A DNA stretch of 64,000 nucleotides from Lineus longissimus. Taxonomy: Eukaryota; Nemertea; Pilidiophora; Heteronemertea; Lineidae. The notes beneath the pieces are model-generated. The model made no database searches. It was not told the origin of the DNA and was given only the letters and a program-made list of their open reading frames with translations. A program made the position numbers and the translations under genes. Location of the stretch: NCBI RefSeq assembly GCF_910592395.1, contig NC_088322.1:11279431-11343430 (forward strand), read 5' to 3'. Below are positions 44,016-56,600 of the stretch, piece by piece. How positions within the stretch are numbered: the stretch's first letter is position 1; the number at the start of each line of letters is the position of its first letter.

Positions 44016-44710
44016 CTGCAATGGTACAATGAAGAGTTAAGTACACAAATCCACTCAAAAATAGTGGCTTGCCTTATGAAGTAAGGGTTTGGGACTAAAA
44101 TGTCTAAATAAAATAGTAAATACAGCAGATTCTCACCGCAATTTGTCTGCTCAGTGTGACGATCGATCTTTTCTCAAGTATGCCAAGACATACCCAAGTT
44201 TATGAGGAAACAATCTTGGCTGTCAGCACGGAAAGATTGGTCAGGCTAAAACTGTAAGATTGTTATTGTTGACAACCAATCGCCATTTTGTCAAGTTTGT
44301 TTTAATCTCCAACACCGAATTGCGGTTGTTTCGCTCCCTGACCTTTTCGCCCCCAGTCGTTTCGTGCTTGTTTGTCTATCTGCCGCCAGGTGTCGTCAAA
44401 AACATGGTGGGTATCCAAGAAAACTTTTTCGATTTTCCCGTTTTTATCGCCGATTTATGTCATATTTCCAGTGTTTATTTGTTTCTGCTTGAGCTCTAAA
44501 TGTTCCCCATCATGTCTTTTACTATTGAAAGTTGTTCATGTTAGCGATTTTCAATCTAGCTCTTCTGGGTGAGCTTGAGTTTGACATTGTGTCCACAACA
44601 GTCGAGTCAACAACAGTCGGAGTGCGAGACAGGATGTCCCAAAATTATGCGCATCAAAAAACATTTCGAGTCATTTACTGTGTTGTGGTATTGAATCTAG
44701 TGTAATTTCC
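44016..44710. promoter_or_regulatory. Head-to-head promoter region of TTC23 and WDR61
   Basis: About 700 bases between the first mapped exons of two divergent conserved genes. GACAACCAATCGCCATTTTG at 44271-44290 holds a CCAAT box (NF-Y type) next to GCCATTTTG, the reverse of the YY1-like CAAAATGGC motif. Such pairs are common in animal housekeeping promoters; activity here is inferred. The TTC23 5' exon should lie within this interval. Confidence 0.5.
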
Positions 44711-47643
44711 ATGGCAAAAAAGGTGATGCTGACCAGCCTACCAGACATGCAAGATCAGTTTCAATACCACTCCCTCATAGGATTTTCCAATCGTCATCCT
44801 TCGGCCCATCCAAATCCATCATTGCCATTACCATTGGGTCAAACCTTCAACCTTGCAAGTTAAAGTTTGGTAATATTGCATACCTAATGAGCTTTCCAAC
44901 TACCCTCCGGAATTAGGCCTACCCAAAATGTTCTGTGATGACGGTCAAGATGATTTAGCCTAGGGTCAAGACTCAAATACTAAATAGGTGATTGATCCCT
45001 CGCAACCAGAATCTTCAAAGTTGTGTTTCATTTTAGTATTCGTTGGCGTGTAAACAAGAGTCGGCTCATGCTGAGAGCATCTGGAGCTGTGCCTGGGTCA
45101 AAAGTGAAAAAGATGGAACTGAGAACATTGTGACAGGTTCTCTAGATGATACAGTCAAATGTTGGAAATGGTAAGCAAAATATATGTATGACTTAATTGC
45201 AGCTGATTTGATTGCAAGGGCATCCACATGCTGTTCTTGAATTTTTATTTTGAGGTTGGAAATAGTTGCTACCCAACATGCCCCATGGGCCGTGGCGTAA
45301 ATAAGCAATTAATGAGAGGGCACAACGATCCTAAAGGAAATAATACCATATGATGATGATGAACGATGGTTTACTGCGGGATATTCTATTTCACTCAACC
45401 AACAACACCACATAGGCAGTGCATTAACCCTAAGTACCTAATTTTGATTGATTGATTGAAACTGATGCTCTTAGTCTTGGTCTTAAGTCACCCCACTAAT
45501 TGTCTATTTTTCAGGGTTGATGAAAAACTTGAGCTGCGACATGTGATGGAAGGTCATCAGCTTGGTGTTGTCTCCGTCGACATCAATCATTCAGGCACAT
45601 GTATCCTTTTCATCATCTGTCTGTCTCATGGTCTTTCTCATGTCTTGTTCTCCTTTGGTGTGTCCGCATCACTTTGACATTCAAAGAGGCAAGATTTGCC
45701 TGTGTCGTGCATGTTTTAGCTGAAACGATTTGAAGTTGACTTGAAAACAAATTGTGAACTGTTTTCTTTATTAAAACGGTTTTAAAATGTTTAAAAGAGC
45801 TACAAACCATTTGCAAATCTTTTTAAAGGCGGAGTGTGAACACACCTTTAAATTGATGTAAATGATTCCAACTTCATGTGCTCTTCCTTACTAGTTCAGC
45901 ATCCATAAATAATGTAGGGATGAGTGTTCTTTCCAATTCCTTGCCACTACTACAAGACACATCACTTGGCAGCCTTGTCCAAGTGACCATTTTCATTTTA
46001 TCTTTCCTTAACGTTACCAGTGGCTGCATCAAGTAGTTTAGACAGTCACATCAAACTATGGGACCTCGAGTCTGGCAAACAGTTCAAGTCCATCGATGCG
46101 GGTCCAGTGGATGCGTGGACTATCTGCTTCTCACCAGATTCAAGATTCCTTGCCTCTGGAAGCCACATGGGAAAAATTAACTTATTTGGAGTGGAATCGG
46201 GGAAAAAAGAAACTTCGTTAGACACAAGAGGAAAATTTACAATTAGTATAGCTTATGTAAGTATATTCTGCAAGATAGGTCAATCCTGTTCTCTTTCTTG
46301 CACCAGTTGTTGGTGGGTGCGGCTGTCTCACATGGGTCCAGTCCTTGATATCGGAGTGGCCTGATAATTAAGTCGGATTTAGATTTATTTCTATTTAGTG
46401 TGCTATTTGACGATGGGAACTGCTTCTGTAGAGTAGAAAGTGACTGGGCAGCTGACCGCTTTGTTGCCTATGATAATACCATTGGTACTTCGAAATCTCA
46501 TTTTCACATAATTTTATCAGAAGAAACTTGTTTTTCTTTCAGAGCCCTGATGGTAAATACATTGCCTGTGGTGCCATCGATGGCATTATCAACATCTTCG
46601 ACATGACGACGGGGAAGTTGATGCATACATTAGAGGGTCACGCCATGACCATCAGGTCATTATGCTTCTCTCCAGACTCGCAGCTACTCATCACAGCATC
46701 TGATGATGGTCACATAAAAATGTATGATGTGTAAGTATGTCGTGACGGGGCTTATGATAGACATGATCTGTCCTGTCATCATAGGATAAGCAACACTGAG
46801 AGCAGTTAATCGTAGGAGGGGTGACTGTATAACATTACAATTGTTGTCCCACATGCCTATAAATGGATTGGAAGGAAACCTAATCTGACAATCATCGGGA
46901 TTTGAGTCCATGCTGTAAACACTTATAACAACTTTAACAATTAGTTCATTTCAAGAAATGAATTGTACTATAGACGATTTCTGCCTGGGCTTGTTTTTGT
47001 AGAATGTACGATCACTTATTTTGTTTCTTTTCAGTCAACATGCGAATGTCGCAGGAACGCTCTCCGGCCATGGATCGTGGGTCCTAGATGTTGCATTTGC
47101 TCCCGACAACCGAAATTTTGTGTCATGGTAGGTTTATGGCCACTTCATGAAGGTCTCATCTAGCGTTTCTGTTAGATGGGAACAGCACCCCGCCACTCAA
47201 AAAGTGCTCCCTGCCTTTCTTAAGAACAGTTAATGCTCCATTACTATTCAAGGACGTTCACACTGCCCTTTTCTCAGTTCACCCTGCCCTCCAAGGCAAG
47301 ATAAACATTTTTCATGCCACAATAGTTCGGTACCAATTTGGTTAATTGGCCTGTGACTCTGTCCTTGGCAAGAGATAGTCTGTCGCAAGCTTCTTATGTT
47401 TCCCTCTTGGTGGGGTCTTTTGCTTGCCATTGCAAAGATACCTATCATATAATTGTTCCTTTGTTTCTTTCTAGCTCATCAGACAAAACTGTGAAGGTAT
47501 GGAATGCGAGTGAACGGAAATGTGTGCACACATTCCACGACCACATTGACCAAGTCTGGTCAGCTAAATACAACACATCAGGAGCAAAAATAGTCTCAGT
47601 GTCAGATGACAGGGCACTTCATGTTTACAATTGTCCTGTGTGA
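44711..47643 (+). CDS. WDR61: WD repeat protein 61 / SKI8 orthologue
   Basis: Seven coding exons join in frame: 44711-44722, 45037-45170, 45515-45600, 46021-46256, 46543-46730, 47035-47127, 47475-47643, giving 305 residues, equal to human WDR61 as I recall it. Seven WD repeats are visible. Diagnostic stretches are [114 protein letters not shown] and DHIDQVW. The protein is a beta-propeller shared by the PAF1 transcription-elongation complex and the cytoplasmic SKI mRNA-decay complex. The first coding exon is only 12 bases (ATGGCAAAAAAG, good CCATGG context). It is chosen because phase fits and it aligns the next tyrosine with residue 5 of the human protein. Confidence 0.96.
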
Positions 47644-48179
47644 GAAATAGCCTTGCAATTGGAGAAAGACACTGATTCAGAATTCTCATTGACTGTTTCT
47701 AATGTGCTGCAAGGCGTGCTTCAAATGTGTTGCAAGGCGTGGTTTTTCAGTGTTCAAGGGCTGCATTTGAATATGACATGACTGAGCAGGCACTCCATAA
47801 TATAGCCTCTGCCTCACGGTCTTGAACTTCTTCTTTACCCAGTATCGTGCCAGTTGGTGGAGAGAAGTGTTGAACTCGTTTGGTTATTTATCTTGAGAAA
47901 TAACCGAATATTGTATGAAATATTTTTACAAAAGTGTATTATTAAATGCTTCATGTTTATAATATCTTGTTTCATGTGTTTATTCTCTGGAACTTGGGAG
48001 AAATTTGATAATGCACTCTTCAAATTATTGCACTGTCCATACTCAAAAGTACCCCCAGTAGCTCATGGCTCAGTACCGAGTGACCCAACTTGGTACACTG
48101 TATTTCTAGTAATGTTGTCAGCAGACTCGGGCTAGTAGCAGGGAATACATCATAAATGGGCACCTCTCAGCATTTGATC

Positions 48180-48185
48180 AATAAA
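48180..48185 (+). terminator. Candidate polyadenylation signal of WDR61
   Basis: AATAAA about 540 bases after the stop codon of WDR61, the first canonical signal noticed downstream. No cleavage-site evidence. Confidence 0.4.
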
Positions 48186-51100
48186 CTGAAGAACGAAGAC
48201 TTAAAATACAATGGAAGATGGTGGTAAAAAAGTATTCATTTTATTTAAAGCAAACAACACTTTACACTGAAGTCTGAATACACTACAATCGCCCAACTAA
48301 CTGGGTCTGAAAGAACATATTTAATTAGGAAACACTCGTATGTCATTAGTCTTGGATACACATACTGCACTGGAAGTGGTTCGCATATAGTGAGGACACT
48401 GACGTACTGTAGTTAGACTCCCTGGGCAGTCCATTGCGTCATCCTAATTGGGTCGTGAGGAACGAGGCCAGGCCACTGCCTCAGGAGTGTAAGTGTAGTT
48501 TGTAGTGCATGAATGTACACAATGGGTCAACATTTCCGAATTTCAATTTTCTCGCAGCGTCAGTCACCTGGAATTACAAATCACGGTTCCACCGCAAGAA
48601 AGAAGGTACTTTGCTATTTTTGAGTGATGGTGTCAACACATAATTATTTTTATATCCTTGGTTAAATGAGACCTTACTGCGAAAAAAATTCACTTTTCGC
48701 AGAGAAATTTCATGAACAGCTAGGACTCTGGAGTACCAACAACATGTGTTCGCAGTGGATTGTGGGACGGTACAAGGCCACTCTGAATGTCACGTACATC
48801 ATTGTACGTTGTGCATTATTCATTACAGGATACACTTCTTTTCATTAATGGTTCATTCACCGTGACTATCGTCTTGTTGTTCATTTCAAAATTGGTAAGA
48901 TTGATCTGAAATTATTCTGGGAGTTGATGATCACACAGAAAATACCCGTGTCCACAATCAAACCCGTATTCCATTCTCCATCAATGCATCATGTTCTCAG
49001 ATTTAGGCCTCATCAGAGGCTCATCTATCTAGGCCTAGGCTACTGTCTTGATTGATGCTGGTTCCTGTACATGTGTTATGTATAGCTGTGCTGCCTCCCT
49101 GAGTCAGTGAACTGAGTAGTGAGTGTGTGTGTGTGGAGTCTGGTCAAATTTTTGTTCTTCAACTTTCACTTCCATTCAATCATCCTGACCCATGAGTAAT
49201 CCATCATCATCATTATCATATTCATGCCATGCCATGTTGCTCACAACTCAATCAAATCACATGAGGCCAAGGCTATTTCTTCATGTCATGTAGGCCTACC
49301 ATGTTACATGTATATCGGGAACGGGTGTGCATATAGTGCGTGTGTTTTTCACCTCGGGGCAGGCTCAGCTCCAGCTGACCTGACTGACCTGGCCATCGAC
49401 CTTTTCGAAGAAGTTTGTTACTTTTGGGACGTTTACCAGTCATGCGTGTCTGTCAGCTGGAACAAAGAAAGGGTCACAGTAGCTTATGCCTATGACATGG
49501 TCCGAAGTTTGCTTATGCCTTCTAATCTGATGTGTTCCGAATGTGCGCATGTGTTTTGCTTGGCCTGGGCCGTGGTAGTTCGTCTTTGTCGAAAAGGTCC
49601 ATTTGGTCATACATGCATGTTCAAATGAGTTACTTTGAGTCCATGAGCTGTCAAACTACTTGTATAGCTGAAAGGGATCTTGTCAGTCAAAATCTGCCGT
49701 GACCAGTTCTCTTTGGACCCTTTTTTCAGTTTAGGTGCTCTACAAAGCCTGAAGGGACTGACTGGAGCTGCAAAATTGTTAGTAGTTGTTAGTTTTGTTA
49801 CACTGAAAAAGATTGCCAGGGGTCTTTAGGAAATTAGGTTAAAACATGTTATGGAAAACATAAACATGGATGTTGTCCCAGAAACATAAATGAATGTATG
49901 ATCGTATATATACGTCCCGTAACCTCCATTTTCAAGTGCCTGAAGAGCAGTGAGTATCATGTATTGTAATTTTGCAAATGAAAACATGACCAAATTTTAT
50001 AGACCACATTGTGTAGTTTGGTAATGTTTACAGTTAACTCTGTAGTTTCAATGTATAAATGTCGTTCCAGTGGATTCATCTTCATCAGGGAGATTTTGTC
50101 TTCTGAATGGGAAGGTAGTAGTAGTACTAGTAATATGTCTTTATTTGTAGATCTATGCGTAACCAGAATTAATGCATCTTTTGCAGGCTTAGGACTCCCA
50201 GTCCCTTTTTGACTCCTTGTATTTAAACAACTTTGACACTCATGAATTAGTAAAGATAGGTTTAGTAATCTGCAGTCCACATCACACTGTACTAAGTTTC
50301 ATGAATGCTGAACCAAGCAGAACCTAGACGATGGAACTCCACAAAATGACTCCTTCCTACCAGGATGGAATTATAAGAGGTTCTGCCTGTCGGTCTGCGA
50401 GATATGGATCAGCGAGTTGATCTATATGATGATACCCACATTTATTGCTGAGCTCGTGTTTTCTGATTTTGCTCATGCTAAGGCTAAGTAAGGCTGAAAG
50501 AAGCCATTAGATATAGTGGTAAGGTGTACATCATGGAGAGGCGTTTGGGTAATTTTGCTATTTCTGCAATTTTGCTGATGAAGGCTGTGTATATCCAGGC
50601 AGAATCCGATCAATTGTTGTGATTCACGTGCCTGTGGTTGGTTACTCCAAGCTTCTTGAAATAAAACTTCAGTATTGGTCTGCTGTGTTGGCAGTCACGG
50701 AGACCTGTCTACACCCACCAGGTGTCCAAGTTGGATTTAGAACAATCCACTAAACATTGCTTTAAACATGTAAACACCCAGGCCTAGCTCTGTGACCTCT
50801 GTCTCTCTCGTTGACTTTGTGCAGCCCGATTGGCACGCAGTTGCCTGCATCCTCACTATCTATCTACTCATGACAATGCTATCAGCAGTATGGATAACCA
50901 CAATCGTGTAGGCCTACATGCACACTACATTCACAGTGCCTGGTGGAGGTCACCTCTTCTGTGTTTTATAGCCAAGTCTTTGCTCAGCTCAAGGTGACCT
51001 TTAGTTTACAATACAACTCGTGCAACGTAGGTGTTTAATGTAGCTCATTTTTCTTATGGATTGCGGTGTGATTGAATTGAAAACTACTGAAAACATTGAA

Positions 51101-51740
51101 ATGAGTGTTGGTGTGCTTGCTGACACCTGGCGTACTGCACTTCAGTAGTCTTCATCACTGTTCACTTGCCTTGAAAATGAACAAGTGCTCTCAGTTCCAG
51201 TTCCAGTAGATTTTAACAGTTGCTGGATCCTCATCAATTGGTAAGTGTGTGAAAATAGATTTCCAGAAAACGATATCAGGGTGGGATCCAGTTCCTCATA
51301 AAATGTCAAATAATGATAGGACAGTTATTATATTAGTGGATGCACCTCAGCTGGAATAAAAGATATGTCATAAATCAGGTCTATTGCTGGTAAAATCAAT
51401 ACCTTACTAATCAGTAGTCATCTGTTTATTGGCCATAGCGGCTTGCTATGGAGGGCAGTGAACGTCTACACGTATATCCACTGCTCAGGTTCTGTGGTCA
51501 GTGCTGCCATAAGCCATATGCCAAAGTGGGAAAAGGTAGGCCCAGCTGTTTTTCAAGTCCAACAATCCTTATTTTTCTCAATTGTGGTTCTTTGGTAATA
51601 ATAGGCCGTTATTGGAGGAGAAAGCTTCCCGGGTGCATCCCTGTGTCCCAAGCCGCTGATGCCGGTAATTAGTGGCAAGTATTACCTCGTTATGGTCCTA
51701 ATGTGCCTAATTGGAAGCCACACCACTTGTTTCAGGTGGT

Positions 51741-51968
51741 TGCTGATGGGGGTAGCTCAGTTGAGCTGTTTGTGTGGTTGGGTGACTGCTATGCAAACAA
51801 AATGCAGCCCATGGCATAAACAGTGATAGGGTATGTTTGTGCCTGAGGAGTTGTTGCTGATGGGGGTAGCTCAGTTGAGCTGTTTGTGTGGTTGGGTGAC
51901 TGTTATGCAAACAAAATGCAGCCCATGGCATAAACAGTGATAGGGTCTGTTTGTGCAGGAGGAGTTGT
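51741..51968. repeat. Two-copy tandem duplication, period about 114 bases
   Basis: TGCTGATGGGGGTAGCTCAG begins both units. The units share TGAGCTGTTTGTGTGGTTGG, ATGCAAACAAAATGCAGCCC and AAACAGTGATAGGGT, with only a few substitutions. The ATGCAAA core resembles an octamer-type homeodomain/POU site, which may be chance. Confidence 0.85.
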
Positions 51969-52099
51969 CTGCTGTGCAAACAAGAAGTAGAAAATATGCA
52001 TGAGCATATTCAGTCGGATATTTTTGCACACCATGTTTTGATGTTGTTCCATGACTTGTCATACCAGTCAGCTGATGCTGACATGCTCTTTTGTATGTA

Positions 52100-52270
52100 C
52101 AGTAGAACCTCTCTATTAAGGACACTGTGGAGACTGGCAAGTGCTGTCCTGAATTATTAATAGAGAGGTGTCCTAATTAGAGAGGTCAAATTGAATGGGA
52201 ACAATCAATATGAGACAAAAACTAGTGTCCTTATTAATAGAGAGGGTGGACATCCTTAAAATAGAGAGGT
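52100..52270. repeat. MITE with CAGTAGAACCTCTCTATTAA end
   Basis: Starts CAGTAGAACCTCTCTATTAA and ends in a run of AATAGAGAGGT words. Internally the motif (T)GTCCT..TAGAGAGG recurs in both orientations. It matches 57411-57572. The CAGTAGAACCTC end resembles pogo/Tigger-type termini; that is inference. Confidence 0.7.
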
Positions 52271-53605
52271 GATCACTTATCTAAGACTGCGTGATAAACA
52301 TGGGCATTCTGTCCCGTCGCATGATTATGAAGGTCAAAGCTCTTCAGATGATGCAGATTCTAATAATATGATCCAAAGTCAGGGGCAGCAATACTTGTCT
52401 GTCAGTGTCAATCCTATGTCCACCCAAAACATGCACAGCAGAACCCCTGGCAGGTTGGCTGCATGCTACTGCTATGCCGTTCATTTCCATTTAGGATTGA
52501 AATCGATCGATCAAGCATGAACCCAATCAATGATGCTATTTCCTTCATGTTATCTATTGGTGTATTGTCATGAGGAAATCCATGACATTTCGTGATGTGC
52601 TATATGTTATGACTGAATTGTTTTGATACTTTCTCCATATTCTCAGCAATTGAAAAAATCACTTGTTTCCTCTGTATGAACTGTTGTCATACATGACTGC
52701 TCTTGTTTATGAAGGCCTGCCTGCCTCATGTTTAATTGTCAGTCAGTCACTGCACTTTCAGACACACATCGTAGGCTGTCAATCATAGACATTCTTTGTG
52801 AGCCTGCGGAGTTGGATTTTGTCTCAATGTGAAAACCTCACTGCACATTGTCGTTTCCTTTGGAATTTGGCCATTTGCAGTGGTGCAGGACAGACAAACA
52901 TCTGTATTAAGGTGGTACGTATGTACATACGCATGTTATTGACATTCTTTTTGAGCCTTCGGAGTACTCTAATCTATAGATCTATTTGATATTTGATATC
53001 ACGCTGTGCAATTGGGCTCAGGTTCGTTCAGGGCTCTGATGTACAGGAGTTTTTTGGGCAAATAGCCAATCCAATGGACCAGCGGCGAGCCGACCTGGAC
53101 AATAAACCCTCTCCATGTACTGCATATTGCAATTACTGTGATTTTGTGCTCATATCAGTTCATCAGCCATCATACCATTTCCATTTTCCACCATATCTCT
53201 GCAAAGCAACAAACTTTGGACATGATAGAACTCATTTTCTCACATCGCAGATCACATCGTCGGCTATCTTGTGGCAGATACATACAGTACTGCATGTACT
53301 GCAGTATGTTGTGTTGTGACTTTCTCAAATTTACTTTCTCTTTGGCCAGGAAACGCAACCTAGTTGTGAGGTCCCGGGTAAACGAGGTGCTTTGAACATG
53401 TTGAAGAAATAGAATAAATAATTTATGTCCTTTTTTATACTAATTCATTGTCTACTTGCCGTAACATGAAAACCCTTTTTCATCAGAGACTGCAAGACAG
53501 ATGAGGTTCAGATGTAGTGCGTGTCTCCCAATTTTTACAGCTTTTCCCCTTGTTTGTTTTCAGAGCAAAGATTCCATGTGCAGGTAATCGGGTAAACCCG
53601 CTGCA

Positions 53606-56600
53606 ATGGATAACGCTGTTAACCGTGATATGCGGCTGGGGAGCCAGGACACTGGTGAGGGTCTCAGAGACTGGGGTTCCTTCTGTGCCACACCTGCTTA
53701 TTGTGATGATGATTATAAAGGTGAGTACTTCCTACATGCAGAGTTCGCCGCAAGGCCATTTGTCACTGAGTGTTAGTGTTAGGGAGTCCCACCCTTCCCT
53801 AGTACTGGAAGCTTGTAACCACCCTACCATGGAGCAGCCCTCCTACCTGGCTCTAGAATTTGGTAAAGGTTTCTTTAATGGTTTTAAGGGCCACCCTACA
53901 GTACTTGCGTTATAATTTATTGCCTCAGCTCCAAGCAGCCTCTCTCGACCTGGGCCTGGCGTCTAATCTAAACTGAAGGAGATGATGCAAAAGTTAAAAT
54001 CATGCAAGCGCTTGTGATGAAACTTGTTTTGAACTACCCGGTCCTGGTGGGTGGATGTTACAGAACCAGGGAAGTTACTCCTTCTAGTTTTGCCCTGAAC
54101 TGCATGGTTTCTCATGTTCCGATAAGATAATCAAATGCATTTTATGTCACCATGGTTACCAGCTTGTCTTTGATATTGGACACATAACTGATTTGATTAG
54201 ATAAGGTTCTGATAAAATTGGCAGTAATGGTGGCCCTGTCTTATGATATTTTTAGGTCATAGTACGTGAGCTTCAAATATTGTTATCAACTCTTTTGACC
54301 TACGGCAGTGACACGCTGGCCAACACCTGTTAACCCTTTCGTACCGGCAGCCATTTTTTGGCCAGCAGCGCCATCTGCTGACAGTATCGGCAGGTACCAG
54401 TTATAAACAGTGGAGCTAACTTTTAACCGAAAGTGTCACCATCTATATCATTAGGATGAAACTAATCATTCCTGAGTGCGTTTGAAAATTGACCAAGACG
54501 TTAAAATGCTCTCTCTTTCTCTCTCTTTGCAGGCCATCGGTCGGAGAATGCGGCTCTCTACATTGGACTCCACCTGCCAGACACCGACTCGACCAAGAGA
54601 CACCGGCGCCGACGTCACCATCATCACCGTGGGAGGGAGTCGGATACCACTGATGGGAAGTCGCCACATGCACCACCTTGTAGGTAGCGGCTCAGAGGCG
54701 AATTGTTTCAAATAATTTCATACCTCCGCCAGCTTTCATCATTTAATACTTTCAGCACCATCCATCGTTAAACTTTGTCACTTTTTCAGCCAAAAATACC
54801 CCCTCCAGTCTCTTATCAGTTCTCAAAGGGCTTCAATGTTAAAACAACACAAACGCCATCTTATTTGTAATACCAATATCATTAACTTGCTTCCTCGATT
54901 CCCTACCTGACTATATCTCAGTATTCTCACCGTCTTCGTTGCAGCAACGCCCCCGTCACAGCGCGTCAAGTTCATGCTCGGCCAGGAAGACGAGGATGAG
55001 GAACACAAGTCACATGACATCTTCTGCGAGATGAGTCAGTTGACCGGAGACGATGGGGATGACCCAGAGGACTGGGAGTGGATGGAAACAGCCAGGTAAA
55101 ATTAGTGTATACCCCGAGATCAATCCAGATTGTTTTAGAGGACAAAAATTGAAAATGATTCAAGTCCTCAATTTTGCATGAAACTTACTTTTTAGGTGGA
55201 TCAAGTTTGAAGAAGATGTTGAAGAGGGAGGCGAACGGTGGTCGAAGCCACACGTTGCCACGCTCTCCCTCTACTCTCTGTTTGAGCTGAGGAAGAGTCT
55301 TCTGAGTGGTACAGTTCTCCTCGACATGGACGCTGTAAGCCTCGTGCAGATAGCAGGTAAGTTCTGTCCTATTATGAGGGGAGGGTATCAAAGCAAAGGG
55401 GATGAAAGCCTCGTGGGGCCGCACTGTGTCTCGACTCAACTGAGCACGGGGCTGCTTAGCTGCTTAGGGGTACCTTGCTCATTGACATGAATCCTGCTAG
55501 CGTTGGCCTTCATGGCCCAGATCAGGCCATTTGATCATTACAAGACTTTTAGGCCCTCTGTCTCAAAATTCCTTATTATTAGCAGTCGGTCAGTCTCATA
55601 GGACAGACTGTAGCGATAAATATTGTGATGAATGTGGTCCGTTTGCTCTGCTTCAGATCTCATCCTTGACAACATGATCAGCACCAAACAACTAAAAGAC
55701 GATCAGCGGGACAATGTGCGCGAGGCTCTTCTCCGTCGCCATCGCCATCTTCACGAAAAGAAACATCGCAAGAGTGAAGCGGGGACGAAGTCCTCGATCC
55801 CTCTCATACGATCTCTGGCAGAAATTGGACGGAAACGCTCCGAGCCAAGCACGATGAATCGTAAGTGTGGTGTGGTGGTAACGCAGCCATCCTTGTTTTT
55901 GTTCCTGCTTCAGACTTAATATGTTCGGGTCTTGCTGTTGTTTTTAATCCACTTCATAGTAGCACAGAGCCAGGTTGTCAGATATGCATCACAGGATTAA
56001 TGCGGCTAACTTAAGTATATTTGCTCCTTGATGTAGCTGCCAATGGTTTCTGTACCTTGGCCAGGATGCCAAACTACGTAGATTTACGTCAGTCTTGGCA
56101 AACGTTCAGTGCTAAATGACGTAGATCTACGTTTGCGAACAGGGAGGGTCCATTGACTGTGGTAAGCGTCTCTTTGAAACAATGTAGACTACAAGAACTC
56201 CATCTGGTGGGCTGGTTCTGGGTTGGAGGGATATTTAGTATGAAGTCCTGGGCACCCAATGTGATAAGTTAGAAAAAAAATCAATTAGGAACTGACACGG
56301 TGGGAGAATCTGCTTCCCAACTTGGTGTGCATCATGTGAGTTCATGATATCAAATTTTTCAAATAAATTCCCTTAATGGACTTAACAGTACATTCTCAAA
56401 ATTTTAGTGAAGCTTGAAATAGAATCAAACAGCTGTTTTCGACTGCCCCAAGTCCATGATACAATGATTCAAGGCTGAACTTGAACTGAAGTGATGATTC
56501 CCAGGGAAATCGGGCTCTGTGCTACTGCATGATTGTGCTGTTATCATACAACGCAACATATCATCTCATAATTAGGTATAAAGATTTACTTCTATTTGCT

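Larger units (their letters stand above)
47644..53563. other. Gene-poor interval between WDR61 and SLC4
   Basis: Nearly 6 kb holding the WDR61 3' UTR, a GT microsatellite near 49121-49134, a two-copy 114-base duplication (51741-51968) and a MITE (52100-52270). Open frames such as 49224-49628, 51448-51672 and 52993-53319 have no recognisable domains or family resemblance. Untranslated first exons of the SLC4 gene may lie here but cannot be placed. Confidence 0.55.

Noticed and set aside
49224-49628. 134-codon open frame between WDR61 and SLC4
   Set aside because: No family resemblance, no module pattern and no phase-compatible neighbours.
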